A stretch of 64,000 nt of DNA from Legionella parisiensis (GCF_001467945.1 NZ_LNYQ01000013.1:382684-446683), one strand, 5' to 3'; shown: positions 35,552 to 44,871, numbered from the stretch's first letter. Program-made: numbers and translations. The notes: generated by a model from the letters alone, not told the origin.

Positions 35552-36466
35552 ATGGCATCAGTATTAGAGACTGTATTAGAGACTGTCGGAATAAAAAAAC
35601 AATCTGCTTATACGCCTATTCCTCAATTAGGTATCAATAGTGAATTAAATAAACTGCAATTGGAATCACAAAAATATTTCGCTATTGGTGAAGCTGCTCG
35701 GGCGGATGATAATGCGCTTGCCATTACAGCGGAACAGCACTTTCTAACAACCAATGCAAATCATACTGAATTTTTAAAACAATGCACTGAACTAGTTAAA
35801 AAAAAATCAATACAACTAAAAAGTATTGATCAAAAAATTACTGGAAGTGTTGTTTTTGGAGTCACAGCAACTGCGTTATCTTTTCTTCCGGTAATTGGTT
35901 TTATAGGTTGGATAGGTTGGGCAGCCGCAGCATACTTTATCAATCAACGCGCTACTGCATATGCTGAATATCATGAAGCATTAACACTTTTAGTCGGTGC
36001 ATGTAATTGGAGCCTTGGTGAAGGCCCTGATGAACGTAAGGACAGGATTATTCGTAATTTAACAGAGAACAAAGCAATACGTGAGATGATGGTGGTACTT
36101 TATCCCGTTCTTACAGAAACTCAAGTAAGACACTTGATTGCAAATGATATCGAAGAAGTGTTTACTCAAGAGTTACACGAATATGAAAAAAGATTTGAAT
36201 TGGGGTTCAAGCCAGAGAGCTTTTTCAAAAAAGATGATACGATTGCGCTAAGTAAAAAGGGTGCCGAATTCAGTCGCTGCATTTATGGTTTCAATAAGGG
36301 TGGAGTTATGGATTTTCTTGATGCCATTGTATCCATCCTTCCTGATTTATATCGCGCAGCAGTGCATGGTTGTCATCAATTGAAACATTGGTGGCAGGAG
36401 AAGATCCATGCGCAAGACTCGGGAGTGGAATCCCATGAGCATGAAAACAAAGCTACTATCAATTAA
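35552..36466 (+). CDS. Hypothetical protein with membrane hairpin
   Basis: 304 residues from ATG at 35552 (a GTG three codons earlier is in frame). No signal peptide. A helical N-terminal ~100 residues rich in E/A/T is followed by one hydrophobic hairpin (VVFGVTATALSFLPVIGFIG, then WIGWAAAAYFI) and a long soluble helical part ending in a charged tail (HEHENKATIN). The internal hairpin with soluble flanks resembles Legionella effectors that attach to membranes; this is inference. Followed by a terminator-like stem at 36483. Confidence 0.75.
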   Translation: MASVLETVLETVGIKKQSAYTPIPQLGINSELNKLQLESQKYFAIGEAARADDNALAITAEQHFLTTNANHTEFLKQCTELVKKKSIQLKSIDQKITGSVVFGVTATALSFLPVIGFIGWIGWAAAAYFINQRATAYAEYHEALTLLVGACNWSLGEGPDERKDRIIRNLTENKAIREMMVVLYPVLTETQVRHLIANDIEEVFTQELHEYEKRFELGFKPESFFKKDDTIALSKKGAEFSRCIYGFNKGGVMDFLDAIVSILPDLYRAAVHGCHQLKHWWQEKIHAQDSGVESHEHENKATIN

Positions 36467-36482
36467 TAATACATGACTACAT

Positions 36483-36521
36483 CACACTGAGGCTCTCAAC
36501 TTCTTGCTGAGCATTAGTGTG
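36483..36521 (+). terminator. Probable intrinsic terminator
   Basis: CACACT (36483-36488) pairs with AGTGTG (36516-36521) and, inside, GCTC with GAGC. It lies 17 bases past the stop codon of the gene ending at 36466. The T-run after the stem is weak, so it is a moderate call. Confidence 0.45.
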
Positions 36522-36716
36522 AAAATCTAGGCTGCATAACATTGTTCATTTTTTCTTTAAAGAATCTTTCATCAGTCTTAATAGGATACTTTCTAAGCTT
36601 TAAATTTTTTGTATAAATTTTTTATTTATTAATCAGACAGTTATATTATTTGTTCGTTTGTCTGTACTATTTAATCTGTTCTAAAAATAACACTTCACCA
36701 ATCATGAGGAGAAAAA

Positions 36717-37820
36717 ATGCAAATTAAGATGGAGGAAAGTCACGACGCGGATATTTTTATCTACGATCAGATGGGACCGGATGAAGCCAATCAAATTCTT
36801 TTCGCAAAGGCTAAATGGCTAAGCAAGAACTCTGATTTCTCTTTGAAAATCGCCGGGCTGCAAATAAATGGCGAGCGGTTATGGCTAATACGTGATAGCC
36901 GAGTAGAAGGTTTGCTTACAGTTCAATCCATTAGTTACGATAAAGAATCAGAAGAGTGGAAAGTGAATGAACCCCAACGCTATATGTTATCAAATGATTG
37001 TGGATGGATAGTAAATAATTCAGCCCCAGAAAGTGATTCATTTTTTGCTGTTGTTGATTCGTCAGGTGGGCTAATTCAAATGACTGATGGAAATGTGCAA
37101 CCTCATCTTCCTGGATTATTAAATGTTCTAGACACGAATGGTTATAAAATGGAAAATCGCGTTAACCCCAAAGTAGGGCAACAGACAAAATTAATTGGCT
37201 ATACCCACTATCTTACTGATGTAGCGATTCCAACGCAATCCAAGCTTGAAGCCACCACAGTTACTTTACCCGAAGGGATGCTTATTGCACTTTCATGCCC
37301 AATGACAACCCGCAAAACCGGACAAATAAAAGTGATGAAAGATCCTGTGACACTTCTTAGTGATGGTATTAGCTATGAACGTCTCAGTTTATTGGACGAA
37401 TTTCCTGGTTTAGAGGAAGGTAAACATTATTATCCCAATATCAGGCTTAAAATAATTATTAACTACGTATCGGCAACTTCGTTGAACCCCGAAGAATACT
37501 GGGCTAAGTTGCAAAAAATAGAAGAGGATATTCAAGACCCAATCCTTTCGACTACCTTGAAAGAGCCGGTTTTAAGTCCCAGTGGTCATTCATTTGAAAA
37601 AAGCTCTATAAGCCAATGGATAAGCAGCAAACAAGTGAATCTACCTTCGGTAAGTAACACGATACCAATTCCTGATCCCATTACCGATCAAGATATTAGA
37701 GGTAAATATCTTGTTCCTAATAAAAATTTAAGTCAGTTTATTAAATTTTGGCCTGATTTTTACCAGAATCAAGAGTACCAATTGGCATTAATGCTTTCCG
37801 AAAAAACACTATCACCTTAA
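36717..37820 (+). CDS. Dual U-box protein, probable E3 ubiquitin ligase effector
   Basis: 367 residues, no signal peptide; GAGGAG sits eight bases before the ATG. Two U-box modules are visible. The first (about 191-251) reads LSCPMT, then VMKDPVTLLSDGISYERLSL and YYPNIRLKIIINYV. The second (about 272-346) reads DIQDPILSTTLKEPVLSPSG, HSFEKSSISQWI, and PDPITDQDI followed by VPNKNLSQFIKFW. Both keep the D-P-V...G-x-S-Y/F-E core and the final P-N-x-x-L helix that binds E2 enzymes. U-boxes are eukaryotic; bacterial cases such as L. pneumophila LubX (two U-boxes) are Dot/Icm effectors. Residues 1-185 match nothing I know and may bind the substrate. Confidence 0.85.
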   Translation: MQIKMEESHDADIFIYDQMGPDEANQILFAKAKWLSKNSDFSLKIAGLQINGERLWLIRDSRVEGLLTVQSISYDKESEEWKVNEPQRYMLSNDCGWIVNNSAPESDSFFAVVDSSGGLIQMTDGNVQPHLPGLLNVLDTNGYKMENRVNPKVGQQTKLIGYTHYLTDVAIPTQSKLEATTVTLPEGMLIALSCPMTTRKTGQIKVMKDPVTLLSDGISYERLSLLDEFPGLEEGKHYYPNIRLKIIINYVSATSLNPEEYWAKLQKIEEDIQDPILSTTLKEPVLSPSGHSFEKSSISQWISSKQVNLPSVSNTIPIPDPITDQDIRGKYLVPNKNLSQFIKFWPDFYQNQEYQLALMLSEKTLSP

Positions 37821-37842
37821 TAAGGTGATACCCCCCTTTTTT
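37810..37842 (+). terminator. Intrinsic terminator overlapping the stop codon
   Basis: TATCACCTTA (37810-37819) and TAAGGTGATA (37821-37830) form a perfect stem; the TAA stop of the U-box gene lies at its apex. The stem is followed by CCCCCC and a run of six T. Clear intrinsic terminator layout. Confidence 0.75.
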
Positions 37843-38162
37843 AGAAGAGGAGGCTGAAAACGAATTTCATAAACAATACTTTTCATTTGAAGGGTACGGA
37901 TTTTCTCATAAAGAATTTTCCCAAATATACTGCATTTATATTAGGATTGTTTTTTATGCAATAGTTTTTTAGCGAGTAGCTGAGTGGTTCGACCTGAGCG
38001 TTCATCAGTTTTTTGATTAGGAACCTCCATATATTTTTTCGCATATATACCGAGCCTTATATGCGCTATATAAGAGAATTTAAATGAAAAGGTGACTATG
38101 TGTCAGGTCAATATTACCCAATCTACTTATTGGCATTAGTAGATGATCAGTCAAACAATTAC
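37843..38162. other. Intergenic region between convergent genes
   Basis: 320 bases without a gene. It holds one more hairpin, CGCATATA (38040-38047) with TATATGCG (38058-38065), which has no T-run on either side. The GCTGAGTGGTTCGACC stretch near 37980 is only tRNA-like by chance. Nothing else seen. Confidence 0.4.
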
Positions 38163-39083
38163 TCATTGTTTGCTTCGTCCTAAAGCGAGAACAGCACGTG
38201 CGAGCTTTGCGCCCAGACGTGCATTATTTTTAATTAAAGCGATATTGGCGAGCAAACTTTTGCCTTGAGTCAGTTGGGCTACTTCGGCCAAGAGAAAAGG
38301 GGTTAATGCTTTTCCTGAAATATTATTTTGCTCTGCTTTTTGTATGGCATTCGCGATTACTGGTTCAATCACTTCAAGCGGAATATTAAATTCTGCAGGA
38401 ATCGGATTGGTAATTAATACTCCCGAAGACATGCCGATATCCCAATGAGCAGTTACTATTTCAGCAAGGGTGGGTACGTCCTCTACCCAAGTTGATAATG
38501 AATACTGAGTCGAGTCAGTGTAAAATGCGGGTAACACTTGTGTGCGATAACCAATAACAGGCACGCTCATTGTTTCTAAAAGCTCTAAGGTACGGGGTAG
38601 GTCAAGGATGGCTTTTGCACCAGCACAAATAACCGCTATCGGTGTTCTTGATATTTCAATTAAATCAGCAGAAATATCCTGGACATCACCTCTATGGACG
38701 CCGCCAATTCCCCCCGTAGCGAATAATTTAATACCTGCTTTAGCGGCACAAAATAAGGTTGCTGCAACCGTGGTTCCAGCAGAATACCTGTTGGTTGCTA
38801 TGAAAGGCAAATCGCGTCGACTTGCTTTTAAAACCTCTTTATTGCATGCAAATTGGTGTAATTCATTTTCTGTTAAACCGATCTTTATTTTCCCATCAAT
38901 CACTGCAATAGTAGCCGGAGTGACATCGTATTCACGGACAATATGTTCCACTGCCTGAGCTGTTTCATAATTATCAGGATAAGGCATACCATGCGAAATA
39001 ATCGTGGACTCCAAAGCCAACACAGGCTTTTTATTTTCGAGAGCTGATTGTACTTCTGGAGAGTAATCAAAAAATTGCTTCAT
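38163..39083 (-). CDS. psuG: Pseudouridine-5'-phosphate glycosidase
   Basis: 306 residues. PsuG motifs are complete: LALESTIISHGMPYPDN, the FATGGIGGVHRG loop, ISADLIEI, VICAGAKAILDLPRTLE, and VGYRT-type VIGYRTQVLPAFY, then LTPFLLAEV. The catalytic Lys and Glu positions are kept. The enzyme cleaves pseudouridine 5'-phosphate into ribose 5-phosphate and uracil. Its start overlaps the psuK gene by 17 bp, so the two are translated together and complete the salvage of pseudouridine released from RNA turnover. Confidence 0.95.
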   Translation of the reverse strand: MKQFFDYSPEVQSALENKKPVLALESTIISHGMPYPDNYETAQAVEHIVREYDVTPATIAVIDGKIKIGLTENELHQFACNKEVLKASRRDLPFIATNRYSAGTTVAATLFCAAKAGIKLFATGGIGGVHRGDVQDISADLIEISRTPIAVICAGAKAILDLPRTLELLETMSVPVIGYRTQVLPAFYTDSTQYSLSTWVEDVPTLAEIVTAHWDIGMSSGVLITNPIPAEFNIPLEVIEPVIANAIQKAEQNNISGKALTPFLLAEVAQLTQGKSLLANIALIKNNARLGAKLARAVLALGRSKQ

Positions 39084-40029
39084 AATCCGTTTCTCTTATT
39101 TTATATTTAAGCTGAATATTTTTTAGTGCTTCATAATGAATCTGTTTATTTACCGTATGACACGATTGCAGGGTTAAAGCAGCCATTGCTGCTCCGGTCT
39201 GACATGCATCAATAATTGGTTTTTCTTGTTTTAATTCATACAGAATTCCAGCAATAAAAGCATCTCCTGCCCCGTTAACATCAATAATTGGCTCGATAAG
39301 GAATGCTGGGAAATGTTTTTGAATGGTTTCATTAACAATCACATAGCCTGATTTACCCAAACTGATAATGCAATTTTTAACTCCTTTATCCAATAAAACT
39401 TGGCCTGCCTTGATGCAATCGGATACTGAATGAATCTGAATATGAGTCAATGCTTCTGCCTCAAAACGATCGGGTTTCAGTAGAAAAATATTTTCCAAAC
39501 CCGCTGGAAGTTTTTTTGCTTTGACTACAGAGACAGGATCAATGCATAGCTTGATACTTTGACTGCGTGCTATTTGAATCGCATATTCGATTATTTCTTG
39601 GGGTAAATTTGTATCCAGAAAAACAATTTCTTCATTACCCCACTCACTCCAGGATTGAGTGAACTGCGCAAAAGGAATATGATCAAAAATTTCCATGTCT
39701 GCCAAAGCAAGAAATAATTCACCTTCATTATCAAGAATAACATCATAATGAGCAGTAGGTTTGTCATGAAGTGTAAGGATATTTTGGATATGGACATCCA
39801 TTCTTTTCAAATTTTCTATTGCCTGCAATCCATAATTGTCCTGCCCAACCACGCTGTAGATGTGCACGTTATTCGTCAGCAAAGCAAGATTATGCGCTAC
39901 ATTATGGGCAACACCGCCAAACGTAAATGAGGAAGAAACGGGATTGGAGGTTTCCAATTGCAATTTATGAATCGAAGTTAATTTTCGATCAACGGTTATA
40001 CCACCGATGCAAACTATTTTTCTATTCAT
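39067..40029 (-). CDS. psuK: PfkB-family pseudouridine kinase
   Basis: 320 residues of the ribokinase/PfkB fold: VCIGGITVDRKL at the N-terminus, SFTFGGVAHNVAHNLALL in the substrate region, and the second signature DVNGAGDAFIAGI with the catalytic Asp and anion hole. The GGVAHNVA motif and the downstream psuG gene identify it as PsuK, which phosphorylates pseudouridine. It is first in the psuK-psuG unit, overlapping psuG by 17 bp. Confidence 0.93.
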   Translation of the reverse strand: MNRKIVCIGGITVDRKLTSIHKLQLETSNPVSSSFTFGGVAHNVAHNLALLTNNVHIYSVVGQDNYGLQAIENLKRMDVHIQNILTLHDKPTAHYDVILDNEGELFLALADMEIFDHIPFAQFTQSWSEWGNEEIVFLDTNLPQEIIEYAIQIARSQSIKLCIDPVSVVKAKKLPAGLENIFLLKPDRFEAEALTHIQIHSVSDCIKAGQVLLDKGVKNCIISLGKSGYVIVNETIQKHFPAFLIEPIIDVNGAGDAFIAGILYELKQEKPIIDACQTGAAMAALTLQSCHTVNKQIHYEALKNIQLKYKIRETDYEAIF

Positions 40030-40132
40030 TAATTAATTAATAAATGATTTAAGTAATGCATCATAGCATGGATCTAAAAATTAAAATAAATCAAAAATAA
40101 TTTGTATTAAAGGTCATTGTTGTATCCCATAA

Positions 40133-41521
40133 TTACCAAATTCCAGGCATCCACGAACCATGCAAACCGTGGGGAATTCGGCGAGGCATCTGAATGCGGG
40201 CGATGGGATCATTCTGGACATTTAGAGCATCCAATAGAACGAGCTCACTTTGCTTTGAACGTTTATCGTATACATATAACAGCAAATAACCGTCATCTTC
40301 CGATTGATGGGTTGCAGCTGGCGCAAAAACTGCCTCTCCTATTTCTGCATGAGGGCCAAAATCATGGATCCATGAACGTTGATTTGTTACATCAAATTTT
40401 ATTAGCGCATTAAAGGCTTGCTTTGGATTAGGTTCTGTTGTTTTTGTTGGGGTATAAATAAATTGATGGGATAGGCTGTTTTGGTCATCCCTAATACGAG
40501 GAAACTCTACGAGCCGCTCATCCAGTACGGTATGCTTCATTATTCCTGTTTGCAGATTAAGAACAGTACGATTTAATCTGGGAGGAACCGGTTGGCGCTG
40601 TTCTTCCTGCAAAAGAACGATTTTTTCGTGCCTAACGTAATCAATAACAATGTCATGGTTTTGCTCATAAGCATTAGCAAAATGAAATACAAAAAATGAT
40701 TCGGTGTGAAACCATTTTATTTGCCCGCCTGAACGTGGCATAACACCGATACGTACTCCGAGCTCAGGACGCCAATTCAAAACAGCTCCGCCAGACATTA
40801 TCTGCTGTATATCAAAAATCACAGGACAGTCAAAAACAAGAACATAATTTTTTGTTAAAATGAAATCATGAACCATAGAACAAGAGGTTTTTTCAATATC
40901 CCATTTTTGAATATTGCCTCCATGCTTATCCAATCGATAAAACGTAAGATAAGGTGGAATTAAGCCGTAATTGACAAACCACAACTCGCCGGTTAGTGGA
41001 TCTAACCGAGTATGAGCACAAACTTCTATCGCATGCTGGTCTTGAGAAGGTTTCCATTCACCGAGGGTATCCAACTGTGCTGTCATTCTATATGCTGGAG
41101 CAGATTCACTGAGCGCCAGATAAATATCGTGGTGACGAATAATATGAATAAATGCGCCATTTTTTATAGCAACGGGATCATCTTCAGGTCCAGCCCACTT
41201 AGGATCCATTGGTGCAGGGTGTAAAACGCCGCCATAAAGTGCTTTTCCCGCTTTTCGTTCTTTAAGTAGCCCTTTGGTTTCAACAAATCGATTCCGGTAC
41301 GCTGCTTTACCATCTGCTATATAAACAGCATGAATCATGCCGTCGCCATCGTATGGATAAGTATAGGAAAGGGGTGGGAAATCTGGATTTGGGCCATTGC
41401 GCATATAGGCGCCAAGTAAATCCTTGGGGATTTCACCAATTACTTCCAATTGATTAACCTCCAATTCATCGTGAACCGGAGCATAGTTTCCTGATAGATA
41501 TGGATTATTTGAATTACTCAT
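40133..41521 (-). CDS. Carotenoid oxygenase family enzyme
   Basis: 462 residues, seven-bladed propeller family PF03055. The iron-binding His sites are in CAHTRLDP, MVHDFILT, FHFANAYE, and PHGLHGSW close to the C-terminus. The start PYLSGNYAPVHDE and RNGPNP also match the family. Known members cut carotenoids or stilbenes (lignostilbene dioxygenase). No carotenoid synthesis gene lies in this window, so the substrate may come from elsewhere or from the host. It is alone, divergent from yqjG. Confidence 0.93.
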   Translation of the reverse strand: MSNSNNPYLSGNYAPVHDELEVNQLEVIGEIPKDLLGAYMRNGPNPDFPPLSYTYPYDGDGMIHAVYIADGKAAYRNRFVETKGLLKERKAGKALYGGVLHPAPMDPKWAGPEDDPVAIKNGAFIHIIRHHDIYLALSESAPAYRMTAQLDTLGEWKPSQDQHAIEVCAHTRLDPLTGELWFVNYGLIPPYLTFYRLDKHGGNIQKWDIEKTSCSMVHDFILTKNYVLVFDCPVIFDIQQIMSGGAVLNWRPELGVRIGVMPRSGGQIKWFHTESFFVFHFANAYEQNHDIVIDYVRHEKIVLLQEEQRQPVPPRLNRTVLNLQTGIMKHTVLDERLVEFPRIRDDQNSLSHQFIYTPTKTTEPNPKQAFNALIKFDVTNQRSWIHDFGPHAEIGEAVFAPAATHQSEDDGYLLLYVYDKRSKQSELVLLDALNVQNDPIARIQMPRRIPHGLHGSWMPGIW

Positions 41522-41612
41522 GTGCTATTCTTTTCTGAAGTAGTTTTAAATATATAGCATAATCTATTGTTTGTAAAAAAAGCAGTTTATCAAATAGAAC
41601 TAAGGATAAATC

Positions 41613-42551
41613 ATGGGACAATTAGTTGATGGTCAATGGCATGATGTTTGGTATGATACTTCTAAAACAGGAGGAACATTCAAACGGGAACCTACACAAT
41701 TTCACTCGGCAATTAGTAATGAACCCGGCGCTCGTTTTCCTGCTGAAAAGGGACGTTACCACCTGTATGTATCACTTGCTTGCCCCTGGGCACATCGCAC
41801 TTTGATTTTTAGAAAGCTCAAAAAATTAGATGATTATATCGATGTTTCTATTGTGCACCCTCATATGCTTGAACATGGTTGGGAGTTTAAAAAAGGGATG
41901 GAAGCTACCGGAGATTCCCTTTATGGACTTAACTATTTATATGAGCTTTATATCAAAGCAGCCAATCAATACAGCGGTAGGGTCACAGTACCTATTTTGT
42001 GGGATAAAAAAGAAAAAACGATTATTAGTAATGAATCAGCAGAAATTATTCGACAGTTTAATCAGGAATTTAATCATTTAACAGGAGATACCCAAGATTT
42101 TTATCCGGAACCACTGCGTGCGGAAATTGATGCATTAAATGAGCGAATTTATAATGCGATTAATAATGGAGTGTATCGCTGTGGTTTTGCGACAACGCAG
42201 CAAGCTTACGAAGAGGCGTATGTACAATTATTTCTTTTACTTGATGAACTGGATGTGCGCTTACGCAACCAAAAATATTTATTCGGGGAACAGTTAACTG
42301 AGGCTGACTGGCGCTTGTTTACGACGCTAATTCGTTTTGATGCCGTATATTACGGTCATTTCAAAACAAATCAGCAGCGTATAAGTGATTATGAGGCCCT
42401 ACAACCTTATTTAAAACAGTTGTATCACCATCCCGGAGTGAGTGAGACTGTAAACTTTGTACATATCAAACAACATTATTATTTTAGTCATAAGAACATA
42501 AACCCAACACAAATTGTGCCTTTAGGACCAGAGTTGAACTTTGATTCATGA
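41613..42551 (+). CDS. yqjG: Glutathionyl-hydroquinone reductase
   Basis: 312 residues. The Xi-class GST motif CPWAHRTLIFR near residue 52 carries the catalytic Cys, and PILWDKKEKTIISNESAEI and FGEQLTEADWRLFTTLIRFD are strongly typical of YqjG/ECM4. These enzymes reduce glutathionyl-(hydro)quinones with glutathione. The gene is divergent from the carotenoid oxygenase gene (91 bp) and convergent with the aconitase gene, with a terminator between. Confidence 0.95.
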   Translation: MGQLVDGQWHDVWYDTSKTGGTFKREPTQFHSAISNEPGARFPAEKGRYHLYVSLACPWAHRTLIFRKLKKLDDYIDVSIVHPHMLEHGWEFKKGMEATGDSLYGLNYLYELYIKAANQYSGRVTVPILWDKKEKTIISNESAEIIRQFNQEFNHLTGDTQDFYPEPLRAEIDALNERIYNAINNGVYRCGFATTQQAYEEAYVQLFLLLDELDVRLRNQKYLFGEQLTEADWRLFTTLIRFDAVYYGHFKTNQQRISDYEALQPYLKQLYHHPGVSETVNFVHIKQHYYFSHKNINPTQIVPLGPELNFDS

Positions 42552-42613
42552 TTACAGCCCGCAATGATATCCGCAGGGTGGGTCATATTCATCTGAGGGA
42601 GCATCACTTTAAT

Positions 42614-42666
42614 TTAAATTTCGCTACGTACCGCGCTTTATGAGCAGTACGTAGTGAAAAAATTTT
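42614..42666. terminator. Bidirectional terminator
   Basis: TTCGCTACGTAC (42620-42631) pairs with GTACGTAGTGAA (42647-42658), one G-T pair in twelve, flanked by AAATT and AAAAAATTTT. It lies between the convergent yqjG and aconitase genes; A/T runs on both sides support use from both strands. Confidence 0.7.
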
Positions 42667-42752
42667 GCGTGGGTTTTTTTATCAAAAAATGAGGATACCT
42701 ACCTCTGGTCATTTTTATCCAATAAATTGAAAAATAAAATCAGTTTTGTGCT

Positions 42753-44687
42753 CTATTTCTTCTTTTTAAGATCTTTTTTCACCCAATTAATTAATCCACC
42801 TTCAATTAGCAACTCAATTTGGCGTTTGGATAAGGTTTGTTGTACCTCCACTTCTTTGTCATTGATTTTTATTTTAAATGTCTCATTATCCAGAATGTCA
42901 GGCAATTGATTGATTTCTACAACATCATTTAAACCGATAGCATCGTAATCTTTAGGATTTTTAAAGACTAAAGGTAAAATACCGAAATTGATTAGATTTT
43001 GCCAATGAATGCGGGCAAAACTTTTGGCAATGACTATTTGTAAACCTAAATAGCGGGGAGCTAAAGCTGCATGTTCTCGGCTAGAGCCTTGCCCATAATT
43101 TTCTCCGCCTATGATCACATGACCTTTTTTATTTTTTTTTGCACGATCAGCGTAGTCCGAATCGATATGAGTAAAGGTAAATTCACTAATTTTAGGAATA
43201 TTACTGCGATAAGGCAGAACTTTTGCCCCTGCCGGGGAAATTTCATCGGTTGAAACATTATCCTCTACTTTAAGTAACACCGGTATTTTCAATGAAGAAG
43301 GCAATGGTTGAAGTTCAGGCAAAGTTACGATATTTGGCCCCTTCACTAAGTTTATTTTTTTTGCTTCATCTAAAGGTAGGGGTCCTTCAAAGCAGGCATG
43401 ATTTAATATCCTTTTTTTTGGTATTTTTATTTTAGGATACGGCATATCTAAAGTTGTAGGATCGGTAATTAATCCTGTCAATGCCGATGCGGCTGCAGTT
43501 TCTGGGCTGCAAAGAAAAACCTTGTCTTCCTCAGTGCCTGAGCGCCCTGGGAAATTTCTTGGTACCGTGCGTAAACTGTTCTTTTCTGTTGCAGGGGCCT
43601 GGCCCATCCCAATGCATCCATTGCATCCTGCCTGGTGAATGCGTGCACCTGCGTGAATTAAACTTCCTAAATGACCATCTCGTACTAATTCTTCTAGAAT
43701 AGTCCGTGAAGTTGGATTAATATCAAAAGACACATTAGAGTGAACCGTTCGTCCTTTTACTATTTCGGCTGCAATCGCAAAGTCTCTATAACCAGGATTG
43801 GCTGAGGAGCCTATGTAGGTTTGATAAACCTCTTGGCCTGCTATTTCGGCAACTGGGACGACATTTCCTGGGCTTGTAGGCTTCGCAATCAGTGGTATCA
43901 GTTTAGATAAATTGATTTCTGCGTGTTCATCATACGCTGTTTTTTTGTCTGCTTTTAATTCAATCCAGTCATTTTCGCGATCTTGGCTTTGTAAGAATTC
44001 CCTGGTGATTTCATCTGAAGGAAATACCGTAGTAGTTGCTCCTAGTTCAGCGCCCATATTGGCAATTACGTGGCGATCCATGGCGCTTAGGTGTTTTAAA
44101 CCCTCCCCGTAATATTCAAAAATGTAGCCCACACCACCTTTTACATCATAACGACGTAACATTTCTAAAATAACATCTTTTGCACTAACCCATTCGGGTA
44201 GAGAACCGGTTAGATGAATGCCCATAACTTTGGGCATTTTTATATACAATGGATAACCAGCTATTGCCATTGCGACTTCCAACCCCCCTGAGCCAATAGC
44301 AATCATTCCCAAGGATCCTGCGGCACAGGTATGACTGTCTGATCCGGTTAATGTTTTACCTGGTTTTCCAAAATTTTGCATATGCACCGCATGACTGATG
44401 CCATTACCAGGTCGGCTAAAATAAAGGCCAAAGCGTCTTGCTGCACTTGCCAGAAAGAGATGATCATCAGAATTTTTATTGTCTTCTTGGATTAAGTTGT
44501 GATCTACATATTGAACAGAAATTTCAGCTTGGGTTCGCTCAAGACCTATCGCTTCTAATTCAAGCATGACCAGGGTGCCTGTCGCGTCTTGACAAAGAGT
44601 TTGGTCTATTTTTAAGGCAATCTCTTTTCCTGGTTCCATTTTTCCTTCAAGAAGATGCGCTTTGATAATCTTTTCAGTAACATTCAT
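42753..44687 (-). CDS. Compact aconitate hydratase
   Basis: 644 residues. The [4Fe-4S] cluster Cys are in SDSHTC (Cys121) and in the AGCNGCIGMGQ pair. Other aconitase motifs are TGTLVMLELEAIG, SNPSFDINP-type SNVSFDINPTSR, and the C-terminal swivel domain SFGENYGQGSSREHAALAPR-like GGENYGQGSSREHAALA. It is far shorter than bacterial AcnA (~890 residues) and resembles the short aconitase/homoaconitase type of archaea, mitochondria and some bacteria. The ATG at 44687 has GGAGGAAATA ahead; 44702 would overlap that site. Interconverts citrate and isocitrate. Confidence 0.92.
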   Translation of the reverse strand: MNVTEKIIKAHLLEGKMEPGKEIALKIDQTLCQDATGTLVMLELEAIGLERTQAEISVQYVDHNLIQEDNKNSDDHLFLASAARRFGLYFSRPGNGISHAVHMQNFGKPGKTLTGSDSHTCAAGSLGMIAIGSGGLEVAMAIAGYPLYIKMPKVMGIHLTGSLPEWVSAKDVILEMLRRYDVKGGVGYIFEYYGEGLKHLSAMDRHVIANMGAELGATTTVFPSDEITREFLQSQDRENDWIELKADKKTAYDEHAEINLSKLIPLIAKPTSPGNVVPVAEIAGQEVYQTYIGSSANPGYRDFAIAAEIVKGRTVHSNVSFDINPTSRTILEELVRDGHLGSLIHAGARIHQAGCNGCIGMGQAPATEKNSLRTVPRNFPGRSGTEEDKVFLCSPETAAASALTGLITDPTTLDMPYPKIKIPKKRILNHACFEGPLPLDEAKKINLVKGPNIVTLPELQPLPSSLKIPVLLKVEDNVSTDEISPAGAKVLPYRSNIPKISEFTFTHIDSDYADRAKKNKKGHVIIGGENYGQGSSREHAALAPRYLGLQIVIAKSFARIHWQNLINFGILPLVFKNPKDYDAIGLNDVVEINQLPDILDNETFKIKINDKEVEVQQTLSKRQIELLIEGGLINWVKKDLKKKK

Positions 44688-44871
44688 CGCTATTTCCTCC
44701 ATGAGAACAGCTGATTATTAAATTAAGCATAGTAGATAAATACATGTACATATGTATCTATGGTGAGGAGAGGACACAGAATACGACCAAGGATAGGCAC
44801 CAGATACTTTGTTACATGACGAAGTATGGACTAGACTTCAATTTGAAGGATCGTTTTGGAGGAATATGGCA

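Noticed and set aside
37979..38000. tRNA-like GCTGAGTGGTTCGACC stretch
   Set aside because: D-arm and T-arm like bases lie next to each other and no acceptor stem or anticodon arm can be built around them.
38040..38065. CGCATATA/TATATGCG stem as a terminator of psuG
   Set aside because: No T-run on either strand and it lies over 95 bases from the psuG stop.
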